Source of the DNA: Butyricicoccus_A sp963620595
GTDB lineage: Bacteria > Bacillota > Clostridia > Oscillospirales > Butyricicoccaceae
Assembly: GCA_963620595.1 (NCBI GenBank)
Contig: CAVFAY010000003.1
Span: forward strand, 83,346-147,345
Reading direction: 5' to 3'
DNA: 64,000 bases
Shown here: piece by piece, positions 32,170-42,373 of the stretch
How the letters are laid out: each line of letters opens with the position of its first letter
How positions within the stretch are numbered: the first letter of the stretch is position 1
Translations under genes and position numbers: made by a program
The notes under the pieces: model-generated
The model's input: only the letters and a program-made list of their open reading frames with translations
What the model was told of the DNA's origin: nothing
Database searches by the model: none

Positions 32170-32433
32170 TTACAACAGCGCATAAATCAGTCGCTCCGCA
32201 AACTCCAAAAGCACAAAAGCGATGATCGGAGAAAAGTCCAACATCATGCCTCGTCCGGATTGGAATCTGCAGAGTAAACTGCGGCATGGCGCAAGCATCG
32301 GTTCTGTCACCGTGTACAGAAACTCTCCGACTACAGACTGCTGCACCTGCGGAAACCATGAGCACAGTGCCCGAATGACAATTAGCCACTGCAATATTCT
32401 AAGAATCCGAATCATAATGCTTGCAAGAATCAT
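32170..32433 (-). CDS. YggT family membrane protein
   Basis: 87-aa protein with two hydrophobic helices separated by a loop containing LAPCRSLL, as in the YggT family (YlmG). Related proteins help nucleoid and division organisation; no enzymatic function is known. Located between sepF and divIVA as in many Firmicutes and cyanobacteria. ATG 32433 has AGAGG upstream. Confidence 0.88.
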   Translation of the reverse strand: MILASIMIRILRILQWLIVIRALCSWFPQVQQSVVGEFLYTVTEPMLAPCRSLLCRFQSGRGMMLDFSPIIAFVLLEFAERLIYALL

Positions 32434-32464
32434 ATGAAATCCATACCTCTCGGTTGAAAAAACA

Positions 32465-32968
32465 TCAGAACTTCATTCCGCTGTTTTCCAATTCGCTAAT
32501 CAAATCATCGCCGACAATTTCCACATCCAGCGGGGTAATCAAATACGTATCGTTTGCCACGCGCTTGATCTTGCCTTCAATGGCATATGTAACACCGCTC
32601 ATAAAGTCCAACATGCGCTTGGATGTTTCTCTATCTGTTGTTTCCAAATTGAGAACAACCGTCATCTTGTTCTTCAGATGATCTGCAATGTCTGCTACAT
32701 TATTAAATTGATCCGCTTTCACCAGAACGACAGCGAGCTTGGTTGTCGCGTTAATATTTACCACCTGATTGTTTTTGCGCGGCTCAACCTGCACATTGTG
32801 CCGTGCTTCAGATGGAACAGACGGTCTCGATGACATCTCGCGATGATTATAGTACGAAGAAGTTTCTCTGTTTTCCGGCTCTTCTACAGGGCCTTCATCC
32901 ATATCAAAATCTTCTTCGTCATCTACCTCTCCGCTAACCCAGCGCTTAAAATCGTTTACTAAACCCAT
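32465..32968 (-). CDS. sepF: Cell division protein SepF
   Basis: 167 aa. N-terminal amphipathic membrane-targeting segment (MGLVNDFKRWVSGE), an acidic linker, then the SepF core from about residue 75 (KLAVVLVKADQFNNVADIADHL, VVLNLETTDRETSKRMLDFMSG, ANDTYLITP). SepF anchors and bundles FtsZ at the division septum. Operon order yggS-sepF-yggT-divIVA supports the call. ATG 32968 has AGGAGG. Confidence 0.94.
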   Translation of the reverse strand: MGLVNDFKRWVSGEVDDEEDFDMDEGPVEEPENRETSSYYNHREMSSRPSVPSEARHNVQVEPRKNNQVVNINATTKLAVVLVKADQFNNVADIADHLKNKMTVVLNLETTDRETSKRMLDFMSGVTYAIEGKIKRVANDTYLITPLDVEIVGDDLISELENSGMKF

Positions 32969-33003
32969 TTCTGCTTCCTCCTGAATGGAACAAATCTAAT
33001 TTC

Positions 33004-33714
33004 TCAGTAATGGCGGGCGCCGAACAGTGCCGTGCCCAGCCGGACGATTGTTGCCCCACAGGAAATCGCCTCACAATAATCAGCACTCATTCCCATCGAC
33101 AAGCAGTCCATGGTGATATTATCGTATTTTTTCGCCGATATGTCAATAAATAGTTGAGACATTCTGTCAAAATAAAGAGTTTTTTCTTGATTTGGCTGCG
33201 GTTTTGGTGGAATTGCCATTAGTCCGCGCACATGAACATGTTCCAACTGAGCAACCTGCTCGATGACTAAATCAATCTCATCCGGATCAATGCCCAGTTT
33301 GCTCTCTTCTCTGCCGATATTCAGTTCCAGCAAAATATCTTGACAAATTCCGGCCTTAGCAGCCTCCTTGTCAATGACTTTTGCCAGCTTGACCGAGCTG
33401 ACCGATTCGATCATGGATACCTTGCCGATCAAATACTTGACCTTATTTGTCTGCAAGGTTCCAACAAAGTGCAGTGGTCTTCCATCATAGGCATGCTGCT
33501 CGTACTTTTCCAACAATTCCTGTACGCGGTTCTCGCCACAGACATCCACACCGGCCTCAATGGCAGCGCGGACACGCTCTGCATCGTTCATTTTTGTTGC
33601 AGCGACCAGCGTAATATCCTCTGGTTTGCGACCGGAAGCGATCGCAGCCTCTGCTATGCGTTTTTTTGCGGTCTGCACCGCTTCTGCGATAAATTTGCGT
33701 TCTTCCTCTGTCAT
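33004..33714 (-). CDS. YggS family PLP-binding protein (PLP homeostasis)
   Basis: 236-aa single-domain alanine-racemase-like TIM barrel that binds pyridoxal phosphate. The PLP lysine is in ITLVAATKMNDAERV (near residue 41), and GENRVQELLEK and LSMGMSADYCEAI are further marks. Known members (YggS/YlmE/PLPBP) regulate the free PLP pool. It overlaps the preceding adaptor gene by one base (TAATG), indicating coupling. Confidence 0.93.
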   Translation of the reverse strand: MTEEERKFIAEAVQTAKKRIAEAAIASGRKPEDITLVAATKMNDAERVRAAIEAGVDVCGENRVQELLEKYEQHAYDGRPLHFVGTLQTNKVKYLIGKVSMIESVSSVKLAKVIDKEAAKAGICQDILLELNIGREESKLGIDPDEIDLVIEQVAQLEHVHVRGLMAIPPKPQPNQEKTLYFDRMSQLFIDISAKKYDNITMDCLSMGMSADYCEAISCGATIVRLGTALFGARHY

Positions 33715-34994
33715 TATTTCATTACCTTCTTGTCATTCACATCTTTTGCTTTCACAATAATATCATCATTGACAACCAGCGAATCATTATCGGTTACATT
33801 CTGCTTTACAATGTAGAAATCACTGCCTTCATACAGCGGCTCAATTTTCTTATAGCTTGCCACAGAATTGGACAGGACATAAACACCCATCTCGTCATTT
33901 TCCATGCGCACCGCAGATTTCGGCACTTTGAGACCTGCATATGAGTCGATGACAACCGTTGCCACCTGTTCCCTCATGGAAACAAGTTCTGCATTCATAT
34001 CTTCGGACTGAAAGATCACCAGCGTGTTGTCATTGCTCTCGTCATCCCGCACAGCTTGTACCGTTGCAGAGACATCTCGATTGACCTGCGAAAAACGCAG
34101 GCTGACGGTATCGCCCTGCTTGATATTCTTGGCATCTGCGTCGGCAACCTTAGCGGCATAGTACCAAGCATATCCTGAGACCACTTTTCCTTTTCCGGAT
34201 GTCGATAACGGGCTTTTTTCCGCCAGTTTTTTCAACGAAGACAATGTCAAATTGTCTACAACATCTGGCGTGAAGATAGTCTCATATCCATCGGAAGACT
34301 CGCAAAAATAGCCTGCACACGGAGAATAAATGCTGGTCGTTTTGCCGTCCAGGCGTGACTCCAGCGAGGCTGCCTGTTTTTTCAGGCTGGCAAGTTCTTT
34401 TTTGATGTCTTTGCTGTTATCGGAAATTGAACTGCTCTTCAAAACCAACTGACGCAGCTCAGAAGTAATCGAAGTAATCTGTCCCAGCGAACCGTTTTCT
34501 ACCTGCTCACACAGAGCATTCATCTGGTCGATGATTTTCTGATTGAGACGGCTTGAATTAGTCGTCGCGGAAGAGGTCGAATTAAATGTTTCCAACTGTT
34601 TGATATTGTCATTGATGCTTTTCAACTCACGACTGACAGTCAGTGCATCCTGATTGGAATACTCTGTGACGAGTGCTGCTCCCTTGGAGACCTTGTCGCC
34701 GTCAGAATAATTATACTCCACGGTATTGCCCTCCGCAATATCCACGGTTTGTTCTTCTCGAATAAAATATCCGTCCGCGGAAAAAGAATCATCCAGTGAC
34801 ACCTGCTGTGCCGGTGTCGTCTTGACCGGATTATAATGACTGATGGCAAATCCAGCAATGCTGTAAATAAAAATAATCACAAAAATGATAATCGGTATCC
34901 GAAGCGTGCGATTGATGCGCAGCCCACCAATTCGCCATACATTGGATGTTTTATCGGAATTGTTCCGCCGAAACGGATTTCCTTTGAATGCCAT
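33714..34994 (-). CDS. HlyD-family membrane fusion/adaptor-like protein
   Basis: 426 aa. A short cytoplasmic N-terminus, one transmembrane helix (about 32-54), a biotinyl-lipoyl-like half motif around SFSADGYFIREEQTVDIAEGN, a coiled-coil pair (about 115-215) and a beta domain ending near YKKIEPLYEGSDFYIVK. This layout matches HlyD/EmrA adaptors, but no transporter partner is nearby; the gene instead sits with sepF and yggS, as in other Clostridia, so a cell-envelope or division role is possible. Confidence 0.75.
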   Translation of the reverse strand: MAFKGNPFRRNNSDKTSNVWRIGGLRINRTLRIPIIIFVIIFIYSIAGFAISHYNPVKTTPAQQVSLDDSFSADGYFIREEQTVDIAEGNTVEYNYSDGDKVSKGAALVTEYSNQDALTVSRELKSINDNIKQLETFNSTSSATTNSSRLNQKIIDQMNALCEQVENGSLGQITSITSELRQLVLKSSSISDNSKDIKKELASLKKQAASLESRLDGKTTSIYSPCAGYFCESSDGYETIFTPDVVDNLTLSSLKKLAEKSPLSTSGKGKVVSGYAWYYAAKVADADAKNIKQGDTVSLRFSQVNRDVSATVQAVRDDESNDNTLVIFQSEDMNAELVSMREQVATVVIDSYAGLKVPKSAVRMENDEMGVYVLSNSVASYKKIEPLYEGSDFYIVKQNVTDNDSLVVNDDIIVKAKDVNDKKVMK

Positions 34995-35021
34995 AGAAAG
35001 TACTCCTCCGAACAGAGGATC

Positions 35022-35264
35022 TTATACCGCAGCCGTTTCCTTTCTTCCGTTCATTTCCAGCTTGCGCTGCGGAATAACTGTGGAAATCGCATGTTTGTAG
35101 ATCATTTCCTGCTTCCCATCGCAGTCAAACAAAATAACAAACGTGTCAAATCCGCGCACCACACCGCGCAGCTGAAATCCATTGGTGAGAAAGACGGTCA
35201 ACGGAACTCTGTCCTGCCGTGCCCTGTTTAAAAAGGTGTCCTGTAAATTGATTTCTGTTTTCAT
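35022..35264 (-). CDS. hfq: RNA chaperone Hfq
   Basis: 80-aa Sm-like protein forming hexamers that bind small RNAs and U-rich or A-rich mRNA. Sm1 region LTVFLTNGFQLRGVVRGFDTF and Sm2 region MIYKHAISTVIPQ with the conserved YKHAIST. The short C-terminal tail is normal for Gram-positive Hfq. It follows miaA directly, the classical miaA-hfq order. GGGAGG precedes the start. Confidence 0.96.
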   Translation of the reverse strand: MKTEINLQDTFLNRARQDRVPLTVFLTNGFQLRGVVRGFDTFVILFDCDGKQEMIYKHAISTVIPQRKLEMNGRKETAAV

Positions 35265-35300
35265 TATAAAAGAATCCTCCCGTGATGTATATAGATACTT

Positions 35301-36245
35301 TTAATATGTTACACCACGTTCAGATAAAATTTCTGTCACTTGCTGAAGAATTCCGGAAAAATCTTCCGGCGCATCGTATTGCAGCCAGTGCACGCGATCG
35401 TCTCGCCGCAGCCATGTCAGCTGACGCTTGGCATAATTGCGCGATGCCCGTTTAAGTGTATCCAGACAAACGTCTAAGCTCTCTCGTCCTTCCAGATACG
35501 GCACCAGCTCTTTGTAACCAATGGCTTGTCCCGCCGTCCCAACAAGTTTTCCGCCCTTCCACAGGCGTTCAGTCTCTTCGACAAGTCCCTGTTCCGCCAT
35601 CTGATCGACACGACGGTCAATGCGGTCATACAGCATCTGCCGTTCAGAAGGACAGAGCGCAAACAAAATCGCATCGTATTTTGGCTCTGGTCGTTTATTT
35701 TTTTCGTTCCACTCGTTAATCGTCATGCCGGTCTGCTCATACACTTCAAGCGCCCGCACGACACGCTTGACGTTATTTTCATGGATGCGCTGTGCCGACA
35801 CCGGATCGACAGCGCGCAGCATTTCATGCAGTGCATGAGCACCTTGTTCCCGCGCAATCGCGTTGTATTTTTCTCGCGCCTCTAAATTTGTCTCATCGCC
35901 AGAAAATACACTGCCCTCAATGAGTGCATCCAGATACAATCCCGTGCCTCCGCACACAATTGGAACTTTTCCGCGCGATAAAATATCTCGTGCACAAGCA
36001 TCCGCCATCTGCTGGTATTTTGCCACAGAAAACGTTTCTCCGGCATCCGCCACATCAAACATATGATGTACGACACCGTCTCGTTCTTCTATGCTCGGCT
36101 TTGCCGTTCCAATATTCATGCCGCGATACAGCTGCATGGAATCTGAGGAAATGATCTCTGTATCCAATCGCTTCGCCAGCGCAATAGACAATGCTGTTTT
36201 GCCGGAAGCCGTTGGTCCGGCAATACAAATAAGCTTTTGCTTCAT
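35301..36245 (-). CDS. miaA: tRNA dimethylallyltransferase
   Basis: 314 aa; transfers a dimethylallyl group to N6 of A37 in tRNAs reading UNN codons, making the substrate of MiaB, which is encoded three genes upstream. P-loop GPTASGKTAL near residue 9, SSDSMQLYRGMNIGTAKP near 35, and GGTGLYLDALIEG. ATG 36245 overlaps the mutL stop (TGATG); an in-frame GTG one codon earlier is less likely. Confidence 0.95.
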   Translation of the reverse strand: MKQKLICIAGPTASGKTALSIALAKRLDTEIISSDSMQLYRGMNIGTAKPSIEERDGVVHHMFDVADAGETFSVAKYQQMADACARDILSRGKVPIVCGGTGLYLDALIEGSVFSGDETNLEAREKYNAIAREQGAHALHEMLRAVDPVSAQRIHENNVKRVVRALEVYEQTGMTINEWNEKNKRPEPKYDAILFALCPSERQMLYDRIDRRVDQMAEQGLVEETERLWKGGKLVGTAGQAIGYKELVPYLEGRESLDVCLDTLKRASRNYAKRQLTWLRRDDRVHWLQYDAPEDFSGILQQVTEILSERGVTY

Positions 36246-38248
36246 CACTGATTCACCCGCTTAAACATTTTATCCAGCTCATATTTGGTTAAGCGCACAG
36301 TAACCGGTCTGCCATGCGGACAACAGGTCACTTCCGAGTCGGACAGCACGCGGTCACACAGCGATTGCAGTTCTTCCATGCTCGTCTTCCAACCGCCCTT
36401 AATCGCCGCTTTGCACGAAACCGTATGAATCAAATCATCCAGACGGTCAGGCACCGGTGTGCGGCGATCCATCAGCTTTTGCGCCATTTCGGAGACAGTC
36501 ATGGACAAATCACCAGCATCAATATATGCCGGCGCTTCGCGCACCGCAACACTGTGCTGGCCAAACGGTTCCATAACAAATCCAATCGACTGAATCTGTT
36601 CCATGCCATCCATGATTGCCGCATATTCCTCGCCGGACAAATCGACTACAACCGGCTGCAGCAGCATCTGTGTCGGAATATCCACCTGTTTTCTCAACTG
36701 ATTGAACAAAATCCGCTCGTGCGCGGCGTGCTTATCAATGAGAATCAGACCACTTGCATCCTCCGCTAAAATATATGTGTCAAAGCAGCTGCCAATCACA
36801 TGCGCCCTTGGCATATCATCAAGCAAGGTTTCTTTTGGCAGTGCCGAAGCTGGTTTTTTTTCTTTCTCGGGAGTTTTTAGTTCTGTCGGCTGCGGCTGTT
36901 TTTCTATTTGCGACACGCGTCCGGCGAAATCGTCCGGCTGTATCGACTTGATTGTCGGCTTAGATGTACCAATATTACTCAGTACACGCTCATCCCTGTC
37001 ATCCACATCAATAAATGGCAGGAAGCCGGAACGTTTTTGTACAGATGATACTCGTCCATTCGATGTCGGTGCAGGCTGATATACTCTTTCCTGTTCCAAG
37101 CGTTCTATGTTGCCATGCATCGATTCCGGACTCTGCGGTGCCATGCGAATCGCAGAACGCGAAATGACCTCGTTTTTTTCTTGCGGTTCCGGCAGCTGGG
37201 GTGATAATACCTCTGCCATCGTCTTTTGCGGCTTTGCTTCAATCTCTGGAATGTTTTCTTCTCCCGCCAGCACATTTTTTACTGCGGCATAAACAGCAGA
37301 GAATACTTTCTTCTCCTCCGCAAATTTGACTTCCGTCTTTGCCGGATGGACATTGACATCCACCAGTCCCAGCGGCAGATCGAGACAAACACAGCCATAC
37401 GGGAATTTTCCGGTAATAATGCTGTTTCGATATGCTTCTTCCATCGCCGCCTGTATCAGCTTGGATTTAATAAATCGTCCATTGACGAAAAAATGCTGAT
37501 AGGTTCGATTGGAGCGCGGTGCATGCGGTTTGGAGATATATCCCCAAACCCGAATATCATGAAGCGTATGTTCCGGCATTTCAATGAGATTTTTGGACAG
37601 CTCTTTGCCAAATACGCTGAATACTGCATTTTTTAAGCTGCCATTTCCCGGAGAATGAAACACATTTTTTCCATCCCGAATACAGTGAAAACTGATTTCT
37701 GGATGGCTCTCTGCGGCGTGTTCCACCACAGAAAGAATATATCCTGCTTCGGTAAAGTCTTTTTTCAAAAACTTCATGCGTGCCGGTGTATTATAAAACA
37801 GATCACGGATGAGAAATGTCGTGCCGTCCGGACAGCCTGCCGGCTCATTCGCCGTCATTTTTCCGCCTTCCAACGCCACATGAACACCCTCCATGCAGCC
37901 AGTCTGTTTGGTAAACAGCTCGACACGTGAAACCGCACTGATTGCGGCGAGCGCTTCGCCGCGGAATCCCAGTGTGCCAATGGCACTCAGATCCTCTCGT
38001 GTACGAATTTTGCTCGTCGCATGGCGACGAAAGGCAATCGGCGCATCTTCCGGCGCCATGCCGCAGCCATTATCACGGACACGCAAATACGTGATACCGC
38101 CGTGCTCCAATTCAACTGTGATCTGTGTCGCACCAGCGTCAATGGCATTTTCCACCAGCTCCTTGCACACAGAGGAAGGCCTCTCAACCACTTCACCCGC
38201 AGCGATCAAATCCGCCATATGAGAATCCAATTCATGAATCACTGCCAT
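36245..38248 (-). CDS. mutL: DNA mismatch repair protein MutL
   Basis: 667 aa. N-terminal GHKL ATPase with ELVENAIDAGAT, RDNGCGM and LGFRGEALAAISAVS; a long variable linker (about 340-470); C-terminal dimerisation/endonuclease domain with CPHGRP near the end. The metal-binding endonuclease motif, normally DQHA-x2-E-x4-E, reads DKHA-AH-E-RILF-N here, so the second Glu is Asn and the Gln is Lys. It lies next to mutS. ATG 38248 has GGGAGGTG at 7 nt. Confidence 0.94.
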   Translation of the reverse strand: MAVIHELDSHMADLIAAGEVVERPSSVCKELVENAIDAGATQITVELEHGGITYLRVRDNGCGMAPEDAPIAFRRHATSKIRTREDLSAIGTLGFRGEALAAISAVSRVELFTKQTGCMEGVHVALEGGKMTANEPAGCPDGTTFLIRDLFYNTPARMKFLKKDFTEAGYILSVVEHAAESHPEISFHCIRDGKNVFHSPGNGSLKNAVFSVFGKELSKNLIEMPEHTLHDIRVWGYISKPHAPRSNRTYQHFFVNGRFIKSKLIQAAMEEAYRNSIITGKFPYGCVCLDLPLGLVDVNVHPAKTEVKFAEEKKVFSAVYAAVKNVLAGEENIPEIEAKPQKTMAEVLSPQLPEPQEKNEVISRSAIRMAPQSPESMHGNIERLEQERVYQPAPTSNGRVSSVQKRSGFLPFIDVDDRDERVLSNIGTSKPTIKSIQPDDFAGRVSQIEKQPQPTELKTPEKEKKPASALPKETLLDDMPRAHVIGSCFDTYILAEDASGLILIDKHAAHERILFNQLRKQVDIPTQMLLQPVVVDLSGEEYAAIMDGMEQIQSIGFVMEPFGQHSVAVREAPAYIDAGDLSMTVSEMAQKLMDRRTPVPDRLDDLIHTVSCKAAIKGGWKTSMEELQSLCDRVLSDSEVTCCPHGRPVTVRLTKYELDKMFKRVNQ

Positions 38249-38316
38249 GCAGCACACCTCCCAGTTTACTTTCTATTCTAAAACTCTGTGCATCTATTAT
38301 ACACGGATTTTTTTGA

Positions 38317-40920
38317 TTATTCCACCATTTTTTGCAGCTCAAATACCAGATTGAGCGCCTCAATCGGCGTCATGGTATTGACATTGACTGCGCGCAATTT
38401 CTCTGCCACATCATCTGACTGATAGCTGGACAGAGACATCTGCGTTGCTTCTTCCTCCGCGTCTTCCACTTCATGCACCTCAATCTTCGGCGCATGGTCT
38501 TCTAAATCCTTAAGAATTGCCTTTGCGCGGCGCAGCACCGGCTTCGGAACTCCTGCCAGCTTTGCCACAGCAATACCATAGCTGTCATCCGCACCGCCCG
38601 GAATGATCTTGCGTAGGAACGTAATATCCTCGCCGCGTTTTTTGACAGCGATATTATAGTTCTTGACACCTTCCATCAAATCTTCCAGTGCAGTCAATTC
38701 GTGATAATGCGTGGCAAACAGCGTGCGGGCACCGATTTTCTTCGGATCTGCGATGTATTCTACCACAGCACGGGCAATGCTCATGCCGTCAAACGTGGAT
38801 GTACCTCGACCGATCTCATCGAGAATCACCAAACTAAATCGCGTCGCATGCGTCAAAATATCTGCCACTTCGCTCATCTCAACCATAAATGTCGATTGTC
38901 CGCTCGCCAGATCATCCGATGCACCGACACGCGTAAACACGCGGTCAGCGATACCGATACGGGCGGACTTTGCCGGAACAAAAGAGCCCATCTGTGCCAT
39001 AATGGTAATCAACGCGACCTGACGCATATATGTCGATTTACCTGCCATATTGGGGCCGGTAATCACAGCAATGCGGTTTGCCTTGTCATCCAGCAGCGTA
39101 TCATTTGCAATAAACATCGTATCGCGCAGCATACGTTCCACGACCGGATGTCTGCCTTCCTTGATGTCGATAACCGGAGAATATTCCACCTCCGGGCAGC
39201 AATACTGATACAAATCCGCCACTTCTGCCAGCGAACACAGCACATCCGTCTGCGCCAAGGTCTGTGCAGTAATTTGGATTCGATGCACAGCAGCAGAAAT
39301 CTGTTCGCGTACTTCTGTAAATAGTTGATATTCCAGATCGGTGATGCGCTCCTGTGCCTGCAAAACAGTATTTTCATACTGCTTGAGTTCATCGGTAATA
39401 TATCGTTCTGCATTTGCGAGTGTCTGTTTGCGCACATAATGCGCCGGAACCTTGTCCGCCAGCGAACGCGCGACCTCAATATAATAGCCAAAGACACGGT
39501 TATAACCGACTTTCAGCTTGGAAATGCCGGTTGCCTCGCGTTCTCGCTCTTCAATCGCTGCAATAGAGCCTTTGCCGCCCGATGCAATGTCGCGCAACTT
39601 ATCCAGCTCTTCGCTGTATCCCTCTTGAATAAAACCGCCCTCACGCAGAGAAAACGGTGGATCTTCGACAATGGCCGCTTGAATCAATTGCTTGACATCT
39701 TGCAGTTCATCCATAGATTCGCACAGGACTTGCAGCATGGAGGATTGGCACTGTGCCAGCTGAATCCGAATTTCCGGCACATGCTCCAATGTCGCGCACA
39801 TGCTTCGCATATCCCGACAATTGGCTGTTCCATAGACAATGCGGCCAATCAGACGTTCAATGTCAAACATCTGGCGCATTTCATCTGTCAAAGCGGTACG
39901 TCGAACCAAATCATCCTTCAGTTCTCCGACTGCTTTTTGTCTCTGAAGAATCTGATTGGGGCTGCGAAGCGGCTTGCTCATCCATTGGCGCAGCAACCGT
40001 GCGCCCATCGCCGTCTTGGTATGGTCGAGTACCCACAGCAGTGAGCCGCGCTTTTCCTTGGTGCGCATAGTCTCAAACAACTCCAGATTGCGTCTGGCAT
40101 TGAGATCCAGTTCGAGATACTGTCCCTGATAATACAGCTGCAACGTATCCAAATTGGATAAGTCTGACTGCTGCGTATCCATCAAATACCGCAGTAGCGC
40201 GCCGACTGCACACACAATCATCGGATGATCCGCAACCGTTTCCGTTTCCATACTCGCTGCGAACTGTCTGCGAACCAGCTGCTCGCACGCTGCATATTCA
40301 TACTGCTCATCCGTCATGCGCTCCAAACCGGAGTCCATATGTTCATGCAAAAAGTCAATGAGCGCACCATCATCCGCCGCTGCCGGATTGAGCAGCACTT
40401 CTTTTGGTGTAAAGCGACCGATCTCATTCATCGCATACACTGTCATGTCGTCGCCGGACATATCCGTCGCAAGCATTTCGCCGGTTGTAATATCTGCAAA
40501 GCAGATACCCGCACCCATCGCGCCGAAATAAACCGATGCAATATAGTTGTTGCAGTCCTCCTGCAGCATAGATGCTTCGATCACCGTGCCAGGCGTAATC
40601 GTGCGAATAATTTCACGCCGCACCAATCCCTTTGCCTTTTTGGGATCTTCGGTTTGTTCGCAGATAAACACCTTGTGTCCATTCTTGACCAGCTTGGCAA
40701 TATAGCTTTCGCAGGAATGGAACGGAATGCCGCACATCGGTGCGCGCTCCTCCTGTCCGCAATTTTTTCCGGTCAGAACCAAATCCAGTTCTTTCGATGC
40801 AATTTTTGCATCATCATAGAACATTTCATAAAAATCACCGAGACGATACAGCAAAATACCGTCCTGATTCTGATTTTTAATTTCAAAATACTGCCGCATC
40901 ATCGGCGTAAGTTCAGCCAT
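38317..40920 (-). CDS. mutS: DNA mismatch repair protein MutS
   Basis: 867-aa mismatch sensor. The N-terminal mismatch-wedge motif F-x-E is in LYRLGDFYEMF near residue 27; the C-terminal ATPase has Walker A GPNMAGKST, VFTRVGASDDLASGQSTFMVEM and DEIGRGTSTFDG. ATG 40920 has AGGAAGGGG upstream; the extra 12 codons in frame upstream overlap miaB further and lack a ribosome site. mutS and mutL form the repair pair with no mutH, as expected for a Gram-positive. Confidence 0.96.
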   Translation of the reverse strand: MAELTPMMRQYFEIKNQNQDGILLYRLGDFYEMFYDDAKIASKELDLVLTGKNCGQEERAPMCGIPFHSCESYIAKLVKNGHKVFICEQTEDPKKAKGLVRREIIRTITPGTVIEASMLQEDCNNYIASVYFGAMGAGICFADITTGEMLATDMSGDDMTVYAMNEIGRFTPKEVLLNPAAADDGALIDFLHEHMDSGLERMTDEQYEYAACEQLVRRQFAASMETETVADHPMIVCAVGALLRYLMDTQQSDLSNLDTLQLYYQGQYLELDLNARRNLELFETMRTKEKRGSLLWVLDHTKTAMGARLLRQWMSKPLRSPNQILQRQKAVGELKDDLVRRTALTDEMRQMFDIERLIGRIVYGTANCRDMRSMCATLEHVPEIRIQLAQCQSSMLQVLCESMDELQDVKQLIQAAIVEDPPFSLREGGFIQEGYSEELDKLRDIASGGKGSIAAIEEREREATGISKLKVGYNRVFGYYIEVARSLADKVPAHYVRKQTLANAERYITDELKQYENTVLQAQERITDLEYQLFTEVREQISAAVHRIQITAQTLAQTDVLCSLAEVADLYQYCCPEVEYSPVIDIKEGRHPVVERMLRDTMFIANDTLLDDKANRIAVITGPNMAGKSTYMRQVALITIMAQMGSFVPAKSARIGIADRVFTRVGASDDLASGQSTFMVEMSEVADILTHATRFSLVILDEIGRGTSTFDGMSIARAVVEYIADPKKIGARTLFATHYHELTALEDLMEGVKNYNIAVKKRGEDITFLRKIIPGGADDSYGIAVAKLAGVPKPVLRRAKAILKDLEDHAPKIEVHEVEDAEEEATQMSLSSYQSDDVAEKLRAVNVNTMTPIEALNLVFELQKMVE

Positions 40921-42358
40921 GATACCCCTTCCTAATTGCTCTGCCGTACAATGCACGCAGAGAGGTCTTTGTAATGCTCACATCGACAAAATCGCCAATA
41001 TGCAAATCTTCGCCGGAAACCAGTACCAGCAGACCACCGACTGTCCTTCCGCAGTGCGTATACTCGCTGTCATCCCTGCCATTGGACAAACCGTCAATCA
41101 GGACACTCAGCTCTCGATCCTGATAAGCATCCTGCCGCACCTGATTGATGGCCTCCTGTGTTTCCAGCAGACGATTGAAGCGATCCTGCTTTTCTTCCGG
41201 CGTTGCCGCATCCGGCATTTCCGCCGCCGGTGTACCACTGCGCTTGGAATACAAAAACGTAAACAGCTGATCATACTGTCCCTGCCGCACAACGTCCAGT
41301 GTCCCTTGAAAATCTTCTTCAGTCTCGCCAGGGAAACCAACGATAATATCTGAGGACAGCACAAGATCCGGCATATATCGCTTGGCTGCTGCAATCAGCT
41401 CCAGATATGCCTCCTTGGTATATCCGCGATTCATGCGCTTGAGAATCTGATTGGATCCAGACTGGAACGGCAAATGCAGCTGGTGGCTGATGTGTGTTCC
41501 CTGCGCCATCGTGCGGAACAGCTTTTCCGATGCATCCTTCGGATGGCTCGTCATAAATCGCAGACGATATTCGCCCGGCACGGCATCCAGCCGCGCCAAC
41601 AAATCGGAAAAGTCCATATCCATGCCCAAATCCTTGCCATACGAATTGACATTTTGACCGAGCAGGGTGATGTCCTTATAGCCTTCTTCTACTAAGCAGC
41701 GCAACTCCGCCTCAATGTCCTCCGGCTGACGGCTGCGCTCTCTGCCGCGTACATAAGGCACGATGCAGTAGGTACAGAAATTGTTGCAGCCGTACATAAT
41801 GGACAGCCATGCATGGCAACCCTCGCCGCGCTGCACCGGCAGACCCTCAGCAATTTCGCCCTTTGGATCACCGGCAATTTCAAAAATGCGCTTGCTGCCA
41901 TTTAAACGGTGCAGCAGCAGCTCAGGAAATCTCCACTGCATATGCGTACCGAACACAATGTCCACGCGCGGATAGCTCTTTTTGATTTTGTCCGTGATAT
42001 GCTCCTGCTGTACCATGCAGCCGCACATACAGATAACCAGATCATCGCGGGTATCTTTTAAATGCGTGTACTTGCCCATCATGCCGAACACGCGTTTTTC
42101 TGCATGTTCACGCACGGCACAGGTATTGACAACGATCACATTTGCCTTGGTATAATCCTCGGTTCGCTGATAGCCCATATCGCGCAACATACCCGCAATG
42201 CGCTCGGTGTCCGCCTCGTTCTGCTGGCAGCCGAATGTCTGGCAGAAAAAACACTGCTGTTCCGGCAGCAGCGCATTGCGTCGGCTCACCTGTTCGATAT
42301 AATCCAGCTGATGCGCAATCTGTTCCTTTGGTATTTGTCTTGAAGTTGTATTTTTCAT
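40913..42358 (-). CDS. miaB: tRNA-2-methylthio-N6-dimethylallyladenosine synthase
   Basis: 481-aa radical-SAM methylthiotransferase that adds a methylthio group to i6A37 of tRNA. Three domains: N-terminal MTTase with cluster cysteines FCQTFGCQQNEAD, NTCAVREHAEK and CMCGCM; radical-SAM CNNFCTYCIVPYVRGRERSR (CxxxCxxC near residue 190); C-terminal TRAM domain. An extra about 38-residue N-terminal lead is common in Clostridia. It overlaps the mutS start by 8 nt and acts on the MiaA product. Confidence 0.95.
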   Translation of the reverse strand: MKNTTSRQIPKEQIAHQLDYIEQVSRRNALLPEQQCFFCQTFGCQQNEADTERIAGMLRDMGYQRTEDYTKANVIVVNTCAVREHAEKRVFGMMGKYTHLKDTRDDLVICMCGCMVQQEHITDKIKKSYPRVDIVFGTHMQWRFPELLLHRLNGSKRIFEIAGDPKGEIAEGLPVQRGEGCHAWLSIMYGCNNFCTYCIVPYVRGRERSRQPEDIEAELRCLVEEGYKDITLLGQNVNSYGKDLGMDMDFSDLLARLDAVPGEYRLRFMTSHPKDASEKLFRTMAQGTHISHQLHLPFQSGSNQILKRMNRGYTKEAYLELIAAAKRYMPDLVLSSDIIVGFPGETEEDFQGTLDVVRQGQYDQLFTFLYSKRSGTPAAEMPDAATPEEKQDRFNRLLETQEAINQVRQDAYQDRELSVLIDGLSNGRDDSEYTHCGRTVGGLLVLVSGEDLHIGDFVDVSITKTSLRALYGRAIRKGYHG

Positions 42359-42373
42359 CCTATATCATCCAGT

